A stretch of DNA of 64,000 nucleotides from Galeopsis tetrahit (GCA_963675135.1 OY776131.1:32015381-32079380), one strand, 5' to 3'. Shown: positions 1 to 11,824, counted from the stretch's first letter. A program made the numbers and translations. The notes: generated by a model not told the origin, from the sequence alone.

Positions 1-734
1 GATTAATTCCATCACTGACCTTATTTGTCTCTGTTAATATCTTTGATTAAGCATTAGAGTAATTATAGGGATTGTTGTATTTAATGTCTTCCCTATATAT
101 ATATTGTAATGGCTGAACAGAAAATTACCAATTCAACCAATTACTCTTCTATAATAGAGTTGATCCTAGTGGATTGGGTTTAGATCATTTAACATCTATA
201 CTTAAACATACTTCTTTTGATGGTTAATTGCACCAAACTCCCTCGTGATTTATTAAATTAAGTGAATTACATAGCGCATTGCATATTGTACAATTGCATT
301 TTTCCAATTCCCTTTGTTGTTTAATATTAAGTGTTCAAAACCTCTGTCTCTTCTCACACGGCACTTACATATATAATTAGCTGCCTCAAAGGAACAAGAG
401 CAATCTTAATTCTGCTGTCAACTCCAATGTCATAATCATCTGGATTCACAAGAGAGTGTGTGTATTTATATATATTTGCTGGCCTCCCTATTTTATAAAA
501 AATAGTCAGCTGGGCAGGGAAATTAACAATGTGTTGCACATCTTACATGCTTTGCTGGAGATGCATGCTAATTATGATGCATATATATGCTAAATGTCTC
601 TTGGGAGACAACATTACTAAAATATGATCTATAATCTCACTTGCTTTCAACTATTTCTGCACAACCTGTAGGACCTAATAATATAGATCAACCAACTAAA
701 TAATGATACACTATTATTTAGAGTTCAAATGGTG
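1..734. other. Upstream intergenic region of the DUF241 array
   Basis: AT-rich DNA with no supported coding region. The part around 530-660 (GTGTTGCACAT, TGCTTTGCTGGAGATG, GGGAGACAACATTACT) resembles blocks upstream of the other DUF241 copies, near 2490-2790, 17895-18065, 31870-32040 and 45695-45835. The duplicated unit therefore extends several hundred bases 5' of each gene. Confidence 0.6.
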
Positions 735-860
735 GGAAACATTGCATAGACATCGCCAGAATTATCGATATTCTAGATCAATTTATTCCTTCTGTCCAAT
801 CCACCCCATATACTATATAAATTGACCAAATGCATGTTGCTAGAGTCATCACAACTTTCA
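735..860 (+). promoter_or_regulatory. Putative core promoter of DUF241 copy 1
   Basis: A block shared by all five copies (GGGAAACAT, CATAGACATCGCC, ATCGATA, AGATCAA) is followed by a TATA-like TACTATATAA at 811-820, about 75 bases before the ATG at 895. Conservation among paralogues and position support a promoter; no experiment is implied. Confidence 0.5.
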
Positions 861-894
861 TTCTTTCATTCATTCAATTAACAAAATTAAATCA

Positions 895-1661
895 ATGGCT
901 CCATCAAAGACCCTTCATCATGCTCGCTCTCTTAGCTTCCCCTCTGCATCAAATCCAGTTGCTACTCAATTTGAAGACAACTTGTCCAGATTGACATCTT
1001 CAGAGGCTGCTTGCTCATCGCTTTCATTGATCAACAGCAAAGTAAATGGCCTTACTAATTTATACAACAACATTGATGATCTGCTTCTGCTGCCACACAA
1101 TCAACAAATCGTTTCGGAGGCAATTTTGGATGATTATATTAGGCTATTGGACAGTTGCAGCGGAGTCAAATATCTCGTCTCACTCACCAAGCAAAATTTA
1201 CGAGAGCTCCTGTCTTCCTTGAGGAGAAAGGACGCAAATGGCATCCAAGTTTACCTCATCTCTAGAAGGAAGTCAAAGAAATAATCCAAACTTGTTTGAA
1301 AAATCTGAGGAGTTGTACCAGTAACAATGTGGAGAAGGAAACAAGTCTTGTATCCATGTTAAAAGACGCAGAATCGGCTGCCTTTACCGTACTGGAGTCA
1401 TTGGTGTCATACACAAGGGGGCAAGAAAAGAAGAGTGGATGGTCAAAGCTCATCTAATCCAAGAAAGTATCAAACACTAAATTTTTGAATGAGTTCGACA
1501 ACGTGGATTCCTTGTTGCAACAGAGCCAAGAAAACGCAGAGCTATTGAATCACTTAAAAGAGATGGACTCAACTATTGTGGTTCTTGAACAAGAATTAGA
1601 ATCCATGTTCAGACAGTTGATTAAAACCAGAGTTTCCCTCCTCAACATCCTCAATCACTAG
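895..1661 (+). pseudogene. DUF241 family gene, copy 1, inactivated
   Basis: It aligns end to end with the intact copies in this window. The first 129 codons are open (MAPSKTLHHARSLS start). Just after the LISRRKSKK stretch a one-base deletion relative to copy 4 changes AAATTGATCC to AAATAATCC and creates a stop at 1282-1284. Further on, the codon that reads CAT after the LI codons in paralogues reads TAA (near 1456), a second independent lesion. The 3' end up to TAG at 1659-1661 and the 3' UTR remain recognisable. A truncated 129-residue product is possible but would lack the second half of the domain. DUF241 proteins are plant-specific and functionally poorly known. Confidence 0.85.
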
Positions 1662-2026
1662 GCTTCAAACTCATCTTGAGATTGAAAATTTTGTATATAT
1701 GTAGATGAAAATAGACTTGTACATATTTCTATATATAGATAAAAAATGAATGCAAAAGAAACAGATATACTCCTACAACTTATGACTTATCATCTCATAT
1801 TTCAGTATGTTTATGTTTTTTTACATTGAGTCTTCCACTCCTTGATAGTAATTCTCAGCTATCTATCTGGATCTTTAGAAGGCATCATACACACAGGTTC
1901 ATCATTAATTATAGTAAAATGGTTATCACTTTTTAAGGTAAAACGTATTATTATTTTAATTAAAAATATATATATGTGAAGTGTATTGTCTGGTATTCCT
2001 CAGGCAGCTGGTTATAATATACCCAG
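1662..2026. other. 3' flank of DUF241 copy 1
   Basis: The 3' UTR-like block after the stop (GCTTCAAACTCATCTTGAGA) is shared with the other copies. The remainder is AT-rich with nothing else recognised. Confidence 0.5.
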
Positions 2027-2230
2027 GACTCAACCATTGTGGTTCTTGAACAAGAATAAGAATCCTTTTTCAGGCAGTTGATTAAAACCAGAGTTTCCCT
2101 CCTCAACCTTCTGAATATTTTGTATAGTATAGATGAATATACACTTGTACATTTCTATAGAATTAAAAGAAACAGAAACATCTATTCTACAACTTGGTCT
2201 CATTTCCTGATATTTCAGTATTTTATGTTT
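2027..2230 (+). pseudogene. DUF241 3'-end fragment
   Basis: The block beginning GGACTCAACCATTGTGG matches the last about 35 codons and 3' UTR of the DUF241 genes, with an in-frame TAA where the paralogues have a leucine or similar codon in the EQE-LE stretch. No upstream part of the gene is present. It is a leftover of an additional, mostly deleted array member or of unequal crossing-over between copies 1 and 2. Confidence 0.8.
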
Positions 2231-2913
2231 TTTTTTACATTGTGCCCACTGTCCATGATAGCAATTTTCAACCAGAATTCCTAACATCTGTCGAGAGAGA
2301 ATAATTATTATATATCTTACCTCACCCAAGGATGATCTAGGATTTTTATTATTAAAGGGGACGAAACTCGTTGTATTATAATATCATGCATAGTTAAATC
2401 TAGGGTGAACTCTTTAAAAGTCTAAATAAATAAATAAAATCTTAGATATACAGTGGAAAATTTTAAAAATTCAAGGGGGGCATCAGGAATGTGTTGCACG
2501 TACGTCTAATTTCACATTGGTTAATCACATGGTTTAATGAAGGTGCCAACTATGATGCATGCATGGATTGTGATCAAATTTAATAGTATGATCATGTGGC
2601 CACAACAGACATCAAGATTCGAATTGTCTCCAATATCACTAATAACAATGTGTTGCTGGAGATGCTATTTATGATGCATGGATTTCGATAAAACTTAAAA
2701 ATGATTTTGTGGCCACACCAGACCCCGTTATTCGAATTGTCTGCTGGAAGACAACATAAATGAAATGTGATCTCTACTCTCACTTGCTTTCTGCAATTCT
2801 CACTTGCTTTCTGCAATTTGTAGTTCCTGTTTGTCCACTCATTTTCTGCACAACCTGTAGGGGCTAATAATACGGATCAACCTACTGCATTTTCAAATTA
2901 TATGCTGTTCATA
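2231..2913. other. Spacer upstream of DUF241 copy 2
   Basis: Non-coding. It contains two degraded versions of the conserved upstream module (GTGTTGCACGTACGTCTAAT near 2491, then a second TGTGTTGCTGGAGATGC near 2650), suggesting local duplication or deletion events. A direct repeat CTCACTTGCTTTCTGCAATT occurs twice at about 2779-2818. Confidence 0.5.
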
Positions 2914-3010
2914 TGGTGGGAACATACCATAGACATCGCCACAATAATCGATACTCCAGATCAACAGATTCCTTCTTTCCACTTCCCCCTATATATATTG
3001 ACCAAATGCA
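2914..3010 (+). promoter_or_regulatory. Putative core promoter of DUF241 copy 2
   Basis: Conserved block CATAGACATCGCCACAATAA then ATCGATACTCCAGATCAAC, then CTTCCCCCTATATATATT (TATA box about 2990-2999), 80 bases before the ATG. The same order is found upstream of copies 3, 4 and 5. Confidence 0.6.
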
Positions 3011-3079
3011 TGTTGCTAGAGACATCACAACTTTTCTCATCAATTCAAAGCCTCATCTTTCACCAAGAAAATAAAAGCA

Positions 3080-3847
3080 ATGGCTCCATCAAAGACCCTT
3101 AATCATGCCCGCTCTCTTAGCTTGCCCTCTCTATCCAATCCCCTCGTTTCTCAATTTGATGAAAACATTTCCAGATTGGCATCTTCGGAGGCTGCTTCTT
3201 CATCGCTTTCATCAATCAACAGCAGAGTAAATGGCCTTACTAATCTGTACAACAGCATTGAGGATCTCCTTCTGCAGCCACACAACCAACAAATCGTTTC
3301 AGAGGCAATATTGGATGATTACATCAGGCTACTCGATGGTTGCAGCGGAGTCAGAGATCTCGTCTCAATCACCAAGCAGAATTTAAGAGACCTCTTGTCT
3401 TCCTTGAGGAGAAAGGACGCAAATGGTATCCAAGTTTACCTCATCTCCAGAAAGAAGTCAAAGAAAATGATCCAAAATTGCTTGAAAAATCTGAAAAGTT
3501 GTCCAAGTAACATTGTGGAGAAGGAAACAAGTGTTGTATCCATGTTAAAAGGCGCAGAATCAGCTGTGTTTTCCGTGCTGGAGTCGTTGATATCATACAC
3601 AAGGGGACAAGAAAAGAAGAGTGGGTGGTCAAAGCTCATCCATTCCAAGAAAGCATCATCACACACATTTTTGAATGAGTTCGAACTGGTGGATTTGTGC
3701 TTGCAACAGGGCCAAGAAAACGAGGAGTTGTTGAGCCACTTAAAAGAGATGGACTCAACCATTGTGGATCTTGAACAAGAATTAGAATCCATGTTCAGAC
3801 AGTTGATTAAAACCAGAGTTTCCCTCCTCAACATTCTCAATCACTAG
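3080..3847 (+). CDS. DUF241 domain protein, copy 2
   Basis: Intronless 255-residue protein, the same length as copies 3 and 5. The ATG is chosen because all paralogues begin there (MAPSKTLNHARSLSLPS) and it lies about 80 bases after a TATA box. The N-terminal about 45 residues are serine-rich; the DUF241 domain covers about residues 45-255, with conserved stretches RVNGLTNLY (49-57), LLDGCSGVRDLV (84-95), NLRDLLSSLRRKDANGIQVY (101-120) and the glutamate-rich C-terminal helix (about 222-250), a likely coiled coil. No signal peptide or membrane span is visible, so it is probably cytosolic. The family (Pfam DUF241, often annotated BPS1-like) is plant-specific and commonly tandemly duplicated; the biochemical role is unknown. 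Confidence 0.9.
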   Translation: MAPSKTLNHARSLSLPSLSNPLVSQFDENISRLASSEAASSSLSSINSRVNGLTNLYNSIEDLLLQPHNQQIVSEAILDDYIRLLDGCSGVRDLVSITKQNLRDLLSSLRRKDANGIQVYLISRKKSKKMIQNCLKNLKSCPSNIVEKETSVVSMLKGAESAVFSVLESLISYTRGQEKKSGWSKLIHSKKASSHTFLNEFELVDLCLQQGQENEELLSHLKEMDSTIVDLEQELESMFRQLIKTRVSLLNILNH

Positions 3848-4089
3848 GCTTCAAACTCATCTTGAGATTGAAAATTTTGTAGTATATAGATGAATACACA
3901 CTTGTAAATTTCTATACATGACCATTGATACAGATAAAGAAACAAAAATCTTTACTCTACACTCATCTTATTTCGCTATATTTTAATTGGCTCATAAATT
4001 GTGATCTAGTTGGTTAAAACACAACCACCTTCCGAATAAGTCTCTTTCATACAACAAACAAAACACTCATTAACAAAGAAAGAATCTCA

Positions 4090-4328
4090 GGTTGTGTTTG
4101 GATGGAGGGATTTGATTTGGAAAGGTATTTCAAATGGAAGGTTTTGAAAATAGATGAATTTCAAATGACATGTTTTTAGGGAGGATTTAAAATTCTCTCA
4201 ATTTTAACTAAAAAAAATATGCTAAGGATTTTAAATCCATTAATTTGTTTTTTAATCCAAACAAGTGGAGTGGATTTGAATGGGGAATTTGAAATCCATT
4301 GATCAAATCCCTCCATCCAAACGGAGCC
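4090..4328. mobile_element. Tourist-like MITE
   Basis: 239 bp with terminal inverted repeats (GGTTGTGTTTGGATGGAGGG at the left; the right end reads as GGCTCCGTTTGGATGGAGGG on the other strand), flanked by TCA at 4087-4089 and 4329-4331. The duplicated loci at about 47366 and 19386 lack it and give the empty site. A 3-bp target duplication and GG-type ends suit PIF/Harbinger (Tourist) MITEs. The same family forms the cluster at 56789-57729. Confidence 0.75.
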
Positions 4329-4331
4329 TCA

Positions 4332-5203
4332 AGGGCTTTGCAAACCATTACACTAAGCCCTGATCGAGCTCAAACCCGTCCCATAAATCATCATACAGTC
4401 CGCAAGTAAGGATCGGATAGCCCTTACAATGGTAACTAATAGTACATATTGTTATGGAATTGTATCCACAAAGCAACTCCTCACAAATGATAAACCAAGA
4501 TCACTAGAAACGCAAAGAATTGAAACGAATAAAGAACTCAAAGAAAGAACACGGGATTTACGTGGTTCGATCAAATGATTTACGTCCACAGAGGATAGAA
4601 GACTCTCTTCACTATCACAAATGAAAGTTACAGATTACAAGTGTACACAAAGCTTGATCTCTTTCGAAACTCTCAATTTTGGTAACCCACAACCTATGCA
4701 CTAGATGGTGTATTTATAGATGTACAATGCAAGTTGAAACTGCCACCAACAAACTAATAGAAATAAACTAATGAAACAGGAATATCAGCACAGTAGACTA
4801 AGAACACTACTCTTCTGATCAGACCAGATGAGTTGATACCTAAGATCAGAACACTAAACCTTATCAGCAGAGTACTCCTTACTCAACTTGTACTGAAAAC
4901 CAATATAGAACACTAGTTACTGTTCTGATAGTAAGAACAGTTCTGATTAGAACACTTCTGGTAGTAAGAACACTTCTGATACCAGAATCAAAATGGCATT
5001 CCAATATTGCATTAATCTCAACACATATGTTAACAGAATCAGAAAGTCAATCAGCACATTGGCATGAACGGTGTGAAATTATCAAGCCAGGGACTAAACT
5101 GCGTCCAAAACGAGTCCAGCGTTGAATTGGTGCTGAATTTAGGCAACTGAGTTCCGCTAAATTCAGTATCCCATTCGGTAAAACGAGGCTAGAACATGCC
5201 CTC
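4332..5203 (-). pseudogene. Truncated NAC gene 3' end, copy A
   Basis: 4332-4449 and 5024-5203 together match the region 47370-47670, that is the 3' flank and roughly the last 45-50 codons of the intact NAC gene. The stop region (5050s), the tail and the block GGTAAAACGAGGCTAGAACA are recognisable. Homology ends abruptly at about 5203, where the receptor-like-protein fragment starts. A solo LTR splits the fragment. It has no NAC domain and no promoter, so it is not functional; it was carried along with DUF241 copy 2 during duplication. Confidence 0.8.
4450..5023. mobile_element. Solo LTR, 574 bp
   Basis: The sequence begins TGTTATGG and ends CTCAACA (TGTT...AACA ends) and is flanked by a perfect 5-bp duplication CATAT (4445-4449 and 5024-5028). 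The homologous loci near 47490 and 19503 read straight through without it. It has no internal coding sequence. It is most simply a solo LTR left after recombination between the two LTRs of an element; the superfamily is not determined. Confidence 0.75.
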
Positions 5204-5384
5204 ATCCCTTGGAAATATGTCTATGCTTGAGTTGTTGGATCTTTGGTCAAACAATTTGGATGGTAAAATTCCAAGTCCATTGACAAGCTTTACATCTCTA
5301 GCCAAATTAAATCTTTCCATGAATCATCTTTTCGGGCAGATACCTCAGTCTCGTCAGTTTCTTACGTTTAAGAGTGATTCGTAT
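5204..5384 (+). pseudogene. Receptor-like protein fragment (last LRRs)
   Basis: It encodes the terminal leucine-rich repeat part of a plant receptor-like protein: SLGNMSMLELLDL, NLDGKIPS, LAKLNLSMNHLFGQIPQ and then QFLTFKSDSY, the usual motif between the LRRs and the membrane segment. Everything upstream is missing; the left border is the NAC tail. Tat element 1 interrupts it at CGTAT (5380-5384). The remainder resumes at 16628. It is a pseudogene fragment and no complete receptor is present. Confidence 0.8.
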
Positions 5385-6117
5385 TGATAGGACATAATGA
5401 TGTCATCTCATCTGCAGTGAATTCACCCCCATAATCTATTCAGAAAAGACCTAAGGAAGGTCTTGACTTCAGAAGAGATGATCTTAAGATCTGAATCAGA
5501 CCTGAACTATTACTTTGATGACCCACCCATCGAAGTTCAGTTCTGAAATTCGTCTCATGTGATCATATCACAGTTCTGGAAGCAACCTAAATTAGGAATC
5601 CTTTTTGGATAATTCCTTTGTCCTAGACAGCTCACTCAAGTGGTCCCCCTTGTACCATGTGTACCTTCTCTGCAAAATACTCAAAATATCTCCTGAAAAA
5701 TCATATTTCTCTCATTCAAAAATAACAGAATGGCAGTAAAGGACGATGAGGTGGCGTGGTCCCCTCTGAATAAAACCCTAGTTTCTGTAATTACATCATT
5801 GCCCTTGAGTCTTGAAGGTATAAATAGTATATCATTCCCACATTTGTAAAGGTTAACTCACTTTTCTTAAAACTCTCTCTCTCTATATATATATTTTTTG
5901 CACATAATCCGTTCATTTGAATATCCACTGACTTGAGCGTCGGAGGGTCGTCGCCGGAACCCTCTCCGGCTCGGTTTTGCTGCAGGTCCACCATTTCCAG
6001 ACCTTCATTTGACCACTCAAGCAACATCAAAGGATTCCCAAAGGATCAAACTAGGTATGGCCATATCTTATTCATTTTTAAAGGTAGTTCATATCTGAAC
6101 TCCTTTTTGTTTCATCA
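5385..6117 (+). repeat. 5' LTR of Tat element 1
   Basis: 733 bp, starting TGATAGGACATAATG and ending TTTCATCA. Repeated at 15893-16627 (735 bp). Differences seen: CCTAAATT/CTCAAATT, ACAGCTCA/ACAGTTCA, ACTCAAAA/ACTCCAAA, TATATATA/TACATATA and the length of a CT run (5872-5890 region). A TATA-like GGTATAAATAGTAT lies at about 5817-5830, the likely start region of the genomic transcript. Confidence 0.93.
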
Positions 6118-6119
6118 AA

Positions 6120-6137
6120 TGGCGCTGTCTGTGGGAA
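6120..6137 (+). promoter_or_regulatory. Primer binding site of Tat element 1
   Basis: TGGCGCTGTCTGTGGGAA begins two bases after the 5' LTR; TGG is complementary to a tRNA CCA end. The tRNA species was not identified. Confidence 0.7.
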
Positions 6138-6271
6138 ACCGAGCTGAGGCGTGAGGTTTCTCTATATATCTATTTTCTCAAAAAGAAAAATGAGGTTCCC
6201 CTAAAGAACTCACATGATGTGAATGTATCTAGTTTGAATGTTTGGTTGTTTTTCTTCTTATCAAACTAGTC

Positions 6272-9200
6272 ATGGACGGTCAAGTGTCTAAGAATCTGAA
6301 TGAGGCATTTGAGGGCGTAGCCATCGCTGCTGATAAGGGCGTAGCGGGAGAGTCCTTAGCACCAGAGGGGGCACCCACAATGCCATCCTCTTCCATGGGC
6401 CCTGTCATCACGATGACAGTCGAAAGTTTGAGAGAGTTAATCAACTCGGAGGTGGCGCGAGCTTTAGCTAACAGAGAAGTTCCCACCATAGGCACTCCCA
6501 TCACTCCAGGAACTGTTAATGTCGCAGAAGAGCCTCCCAATCCGAAGAAAGCTGTCCCTAATCCAGGTCTGAAAATTGTCTCTCCTGGAGAGGAATCAAC
6601 AGAGGTGATATCTATCCCACCTCCTGGAGCTCCGAGTCCAAGAAAGAGGAAGGAGAGAGCAGCACCTCCAGTGACGAGGGAGGAGGAGGACAGCTCAGGA
6701 GAAGAATATGTCCAGTCCTCGGCTCAAGATACTGTGAATACTGAGATCATTGCTCTGAGAAAGGAGATGGAGGAGATGAGAAAGATGTGCGGTAAGGAGG
6801 TCACCTCTGGAGGCAGGGGAGTCCGTTTGCCTTTCTCACCAGAGATTCTTTTAGATCCTTTGCCACGAAATTTCAAGACGTTATCATACGAGTATGATGG
6901 CACCTCTGATCCTCAGGAACATCTCCTACGATTCCAAAATGGGGCTATACTCCATCAATACACCGATGGGGTCATGTGTCGGGTGTTTCTGACGACCTTG
7001 ACGAAAGCAGCTCAGCAATGGTTTGCTCAGCTGCTACCCAATTCTATCTGCTCGTTTGAAGAGATGAGCTCGTTGTTTCTGCACCAGTTCGCGAGTGCTC
7101 GCAGACAAGTGAAAACCTCGTTGTCTTTGATGAGCCTGAAGCAGAGGACAGGCGAGGGGTTAAGGGCTTATTTGAGTAGATTCAACAGAGCAGCTCTGGA
7201 GGTCCCCAATGCCACAGGAGAAGTGAAAATCAATGCCCTTACCCAAGGATTGATAGAAGGAGATTTATTCAAATCGTTAGCTAAACGTCCGCCTCTGACT
7301 TTTGATGAACTATTAGCCAGAGCTGAGAAATATATCAACCTGGAGGAAATCCAAAACACTAAGAGAGGAGAGGATAAGTCCTCTAGTGTGAAGAAAGAGA
7401 TTGGAGGAGAAAAGAGAAGGAGGTATGAAGAGAAGGGATTCAGATCTGAATCTAGATCCTTTAGTCACTACACCCCTCTGACCAAACCACATTCGCAACT
7501 GTTGGAGGTAGTACAGAACCAGCCCGGGTTCAAGTTTCCTTACTGTGCTAAGGGAGGGCCAAAGAATCCCAGATCTGATACATTCTGTAAGTATCATAAT
7601 GATTATGGTCATGACACAGACAAATGTCGTCATCTGAGGGATGCCATTGAAAGAATGATTAGAGAAGGGCAGTTGGCTGAGTACGTGAGGGCGGAAAGAG
7701 ATAAGCAATATGAAAAAAGAGATGACAGAGGAAAGGGTAAGGAGCCAGCGGGTCCAGCTCCTAAAGATGTTCCTTCTCCCAAGAGAGGTAACATAACAAT
7801 GATCACGGGTGGTCCGGCTAATGGAGATTCTAACAGAGCCCGTAAAGCTTTCGGTAGAGAAGCCAGCACTTGGGGGGCAGAAGTTCACAAAGTGACAGAA
7901 GTGAGTGGGATGCCCGAGATTCATTTTGGACCTGAGGATATGGGGAATATTATGCAGCCTCATAGTGATGCCCTTGTGATCACAGCAGAGATTGGAGGAT
8001 ATGATGTGGCCCGTGTTTTTATCGACACTGGCAGCTCGTGCGATATAATATTCAAAGAGTGCTTTGAGAAAATGGATCTGAACGTCAAGGTGGTCCCAGT
8101 CAAGACGGCCTTGTACGGATTTGTAGGAGGGGCGATCCAGCCTCTGGGGCAAGTTACTCTGCAGTTGAGGGTCGGAGAGTATCCAGTGCAGAAAGTTAGA
8201 ATGGTGGATTTTCTGATTGTAGACGTTCCCTCGTCATACAATGTCATCCTCGGAAGACCTGCACTCAATTCACTACAAACAGTAGTATCTACATATCACA
8301 TGAAGATGAAATTCCCTGTAGGGGAAGAAGTAGGAGAAGTTTCTGGAGACCAGACTAGTTCCAGGAGGTGTTATGTGGATACTATCATCAAAGCAGATAG
8401 AGCATTCAAAGGAGATCAAGGTCGGGGAGATGACCCTAGTGGAAAAAGGATGAAAGCTGAAGAGATGATGGAAGAGGATCTGCATATACCAGAAGAGGAG
8501 ACTATAATAGTTGAACTCCTTCCGCACAAGATTGGATGTTCCACAAAAATTGGAACTCAAATGAATCATGAGACATCACAGAGCTTGATCCATTGTTTGA
8601 GAAACAATGCAGATATCTTTGCATTTCACTCTGTAGATCTCACGGGAATCGACACTGCGTTGGCTATGCATAGTCTCAACGTAAATCCAGAAGAGAGACC
8701 CGTAAAACAAAAATTAAGGAGGTTCGGAGCTGAGAAGGACAAGATCATAATGGAAGAAGTGGAGAAGTTGTTGATGGCTAAACATATTGTGGAGATCCAG
8801 TTCCCGGAGTGGCTATCTAATGCAGTTATGGTCTCTAAAGGAGCTGGAAAGTGGAGGATGTGTATCGATTTTTGAGATCTTAACAAAGCTTGTCCTAAAG
8901 ATCATTACCCTCTTCCTCGAATTGATCAGCTAGTCGATTCCACATCAGGATGTGAACTACTCTCTATGATGGATGCGTATCAAGGATATCATCAGATACG
9001 CATGGATCCAAAAGACGTGCCCAAAACAAGCTTTGTGGTGTGCTGTGGCACATATGGATACGTGGATATGCCTTTTGGATTAAAGAATGCTGGAGCTACA
9101 TATCAGAGGATGGTGGATCTGGTTTTCAAAGAGCAAATTGGTAGGAGTATGGAGGTGTACGTGGATGATATGCTGGTCAAAACGTTGAAAGAAACCGATC

Positions 9201-11674
9201 ACATTCGAGATCTGGAGGAGATTTTCCAAGTAATACGAAAGAGTGGAATGAAGCTTAATCCAACGAAATGTACCTTTGGAGTACAATCAGGCAAGTTTTT
9301 GGGTTACATGGTAACTCCTCGGGGAATTGAAGTAAACAAGGAGAAAGTGAGAGCAGTTCTTGAGATGCAAGAACCTCGGAACATAAGAGAAATTCAGAGG
9401 TTAAATGGTCGTGTGGCAGCGCTGAGTCGTTTCATCTCTCGATCAGCAGAAAGGAGCCTCCCCTTCTTCAAAATCTTGAGGAAATGAGCTCAATTTAAAT
9501 GGACTGAAGAATGTGGAAAGGCTTTTGAGGAGCTAAAGATCCATCTTTCCACCTTACCTCTATTGACCAAGCCTGTCAGAGGAGAAAATTTGTTCTTGTA
9601 TTTCTCTGTAGGAGAACAGTCGCTGAGCTCTGTTCTCCTCAGAGAAGAAAGGGGGCATCAAAGGCCCATATATTATGTGAGCAAAATGTTACAAGGGCCA
9701 GAGGAGAGATACTCAGAACTGGAGAAATCAGCACTAGCAGTGATGGTAACAGCTAGAAGGCTTAGGTCTTACTTCTTAGCACACAAGGTGGTAGTGAGAA
9801 CCAATCTCCCATTGAGGCAGACAATGGGGCGACCGGATCTTTCGGGGAGAATGGTGAAATGGGCTGTGGAGATAGGAGAATATGATATAGAGTTCGAGCC
9901 CAGAACTGCTATTAAGGCGCAAGCCTTAGTAGATTTTATTCAAGAAACTACTCGACCTTTGGAAGTGAAGGAATGGAGAGCATATGTAGATGGTTCATCT
10001 ACGGTGTCAGGAAGTGGTGCAGGAATCGTAATTATCTCCCCAGCAGAGGAGGAATTACAATTTGCTGTCAGGTTAGGATTCAAAGCCTCTAACAATGAAT
10101 CAGAGTACGAAGCCTTAGCTAGAGGAATGAAGATGCTAGCTGATTTGGGAGCCCAAAAGGTGAGGATTTTCTCTGATTCTCAGTTGGTAACTCAACAAGT
10201 CGCCGGATCATATGAAGTGAAGGATGAGAAAATGGTCAAATATGCCAGAGTAATAGAAAGCATGAAATCTAAGTTTGTGGAGTTCATCTTGGAACAGATC
10301 CCCAGAACTGAAAATATGAAAGCTGATTATTTGGCTAAGCTGGCTAGTTCTACAGAGGAGGGAGTCAGGGGTTCAATCACTCTGCTAGCAACAGAGGAGA
10401 GAATGACAGATCTGGAGGTTCTCTCTATTAGGCAAGTAACGGAGAATGAAGATTGGAGACCCCCTATCAAGCATTACTTGAAAACAGGGGAGAGGCTAGA
10501 AGGACCAGAAGTGCCTAAGAGAGCCATATATGCAAGATACTGCCTAATCGGAGGAGATCTATACAAGAGGTCATTTTCACACCCGTACTTGAAATGTATT
10601 TCAGATGAGGAGGGAGATTATGTTATCAGAGAAATACATGAGGGGTGTGGAGGGAGTCATACGGGATTCCGAGATGTAGTGCGACGCATTCTCAGAGCTG
10701 GATACTATTGGCCAAAAATGTTGAGGGATGCTAAGGAACTGATTCGGAAATGTGATAAGTGTCAAAAGCATGGACCACTTATCCATGTTCCAGGAGAAGA
10801 GTTGGGAGTTATGTACTCCCCCTGCCCTTTTGATAAATGGGGAGTAGACATTGTTGGGAAGTTTCCAGAAGCATCAGGAAAGAGAGCATTCTTGATTGTA
10901 GCCATTGACTACTTTAGTAAGTGGGTTGAGGCTAAGGCATTGGTTAAAATAGATGAAAGTAACATTCAGAAATTTCTATGAAAGAACATCTGCTGCAGAT
11001 TCGGAGTACCTCGAGTGTTGGTCTCCGACAATGGTACTCAATTTTGTGGGAAACAGATCTGAGAATGGTGTTCAAACATGAAGATAGAACAGAGGTTTAC
11101 GTCCGTGGCCCATCCTCAGGCCAATGGACAAGTAGAGGTCACTAACCGAACTATTGTGGAAGGGATTCGAACAAGGTTGGAAAAGAAAAAAGGAGCATGG
11201 CCAGAGGAGTTGGATTCAGTCTTATGGTCTTATCGAACTAGTCCCAGAACTGCAACGGGAGAAACACCATTCAATTTAGTATATGGGGCAGCAGCTGTAA
11301 TTCCAGTGGAGATTGGATCTGAATCTCATCGTATTCAGAACTACGACGAAGTGCAGAACTCAATTCTGAGAAAAGAGAATCTGGATCTGTTAGAAGAAGA
11401 GAGGGAGATAGCTCGCCTCAGATCTGAAATTTATAAGAGTCAAGTACGAGCCGGGTATAACAAACGAGTCGAGGCTAGAAAATTCGAAGTAGGGGACATG
11501 GTCTTAAGGAGAGCAGATGCTCTGAAACCCACCAGAAAGCTAGATCCGAACTGGGAAGGACCATACATAGTGAGTAAAGTATTGAAGGGAGGAGCATATA
11601 AACTCATGAATGAAGAAGGAAAGGAAGTGGCTCGTCCATGGAACATTAGCAATCTGAAGAAATATTACTGCTAG
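6272..11674 (+). pseudogene. gag-pol of Tat element 1 (four in-frame TGA)
   Basis: A single frame from ATG 6272 (MDGQVSK) to the stop at 11672-11674, with no frameshift but interrupted by TGA at 8873-8875, 9485-9487, 10979-10981 and 11060-11062. Domains in order: gag core (about 6880-7350), CCHC-like knuckle (about 7585-7640), aspartic protease with DTGSS (about 8025-8040), reverse transcriptase with YVDD (about 9158-9169), RNase H, second RNase H beginning YVDGSS (about 9983), integrase zinc finger (HH-CC, about 10640-10770) and catalytic core with a D-N-G motif near 11030. Three of the four stops fit transitions from CGA or TGG codons. As it stands it cannot make full-length Pol. Confidence 0.9.
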
Positions 11675-11824
11675 AAGATTGAAGAGGAGCAGAGCGGAGA
11701 ATTTATTTTGTTTTACCTAAATGAGATTCAGTTGAATCATGTAATAGTTTGCGTTTTGAAATATTTCAATGAAACAGAGAACTGGTGAGATGCAGTTCTC
11801 TTCTACGATCATATCTACACAAAT

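Noticed and set aside
3436..3840. Minus-strand frames of 63-134 codons opposite each DUF241 gene
   Set aside because: They recur at the same place in each paralogue because the sense strand is conserved; no independent signal.
5933..6154. Open frame repeated at 16443-16733
   Set aside because: It lies in the LTR of Tat element 1 and occurs twice only because the LTR does; no coding evidence.
8873..8875. Programmed stop-codon readthrough in gag-pol
   Set aside because: Stops fall inside reverse transcriptase, RNase H and integrase domains rather than at a gag/pol border, so decay is the better explanation.
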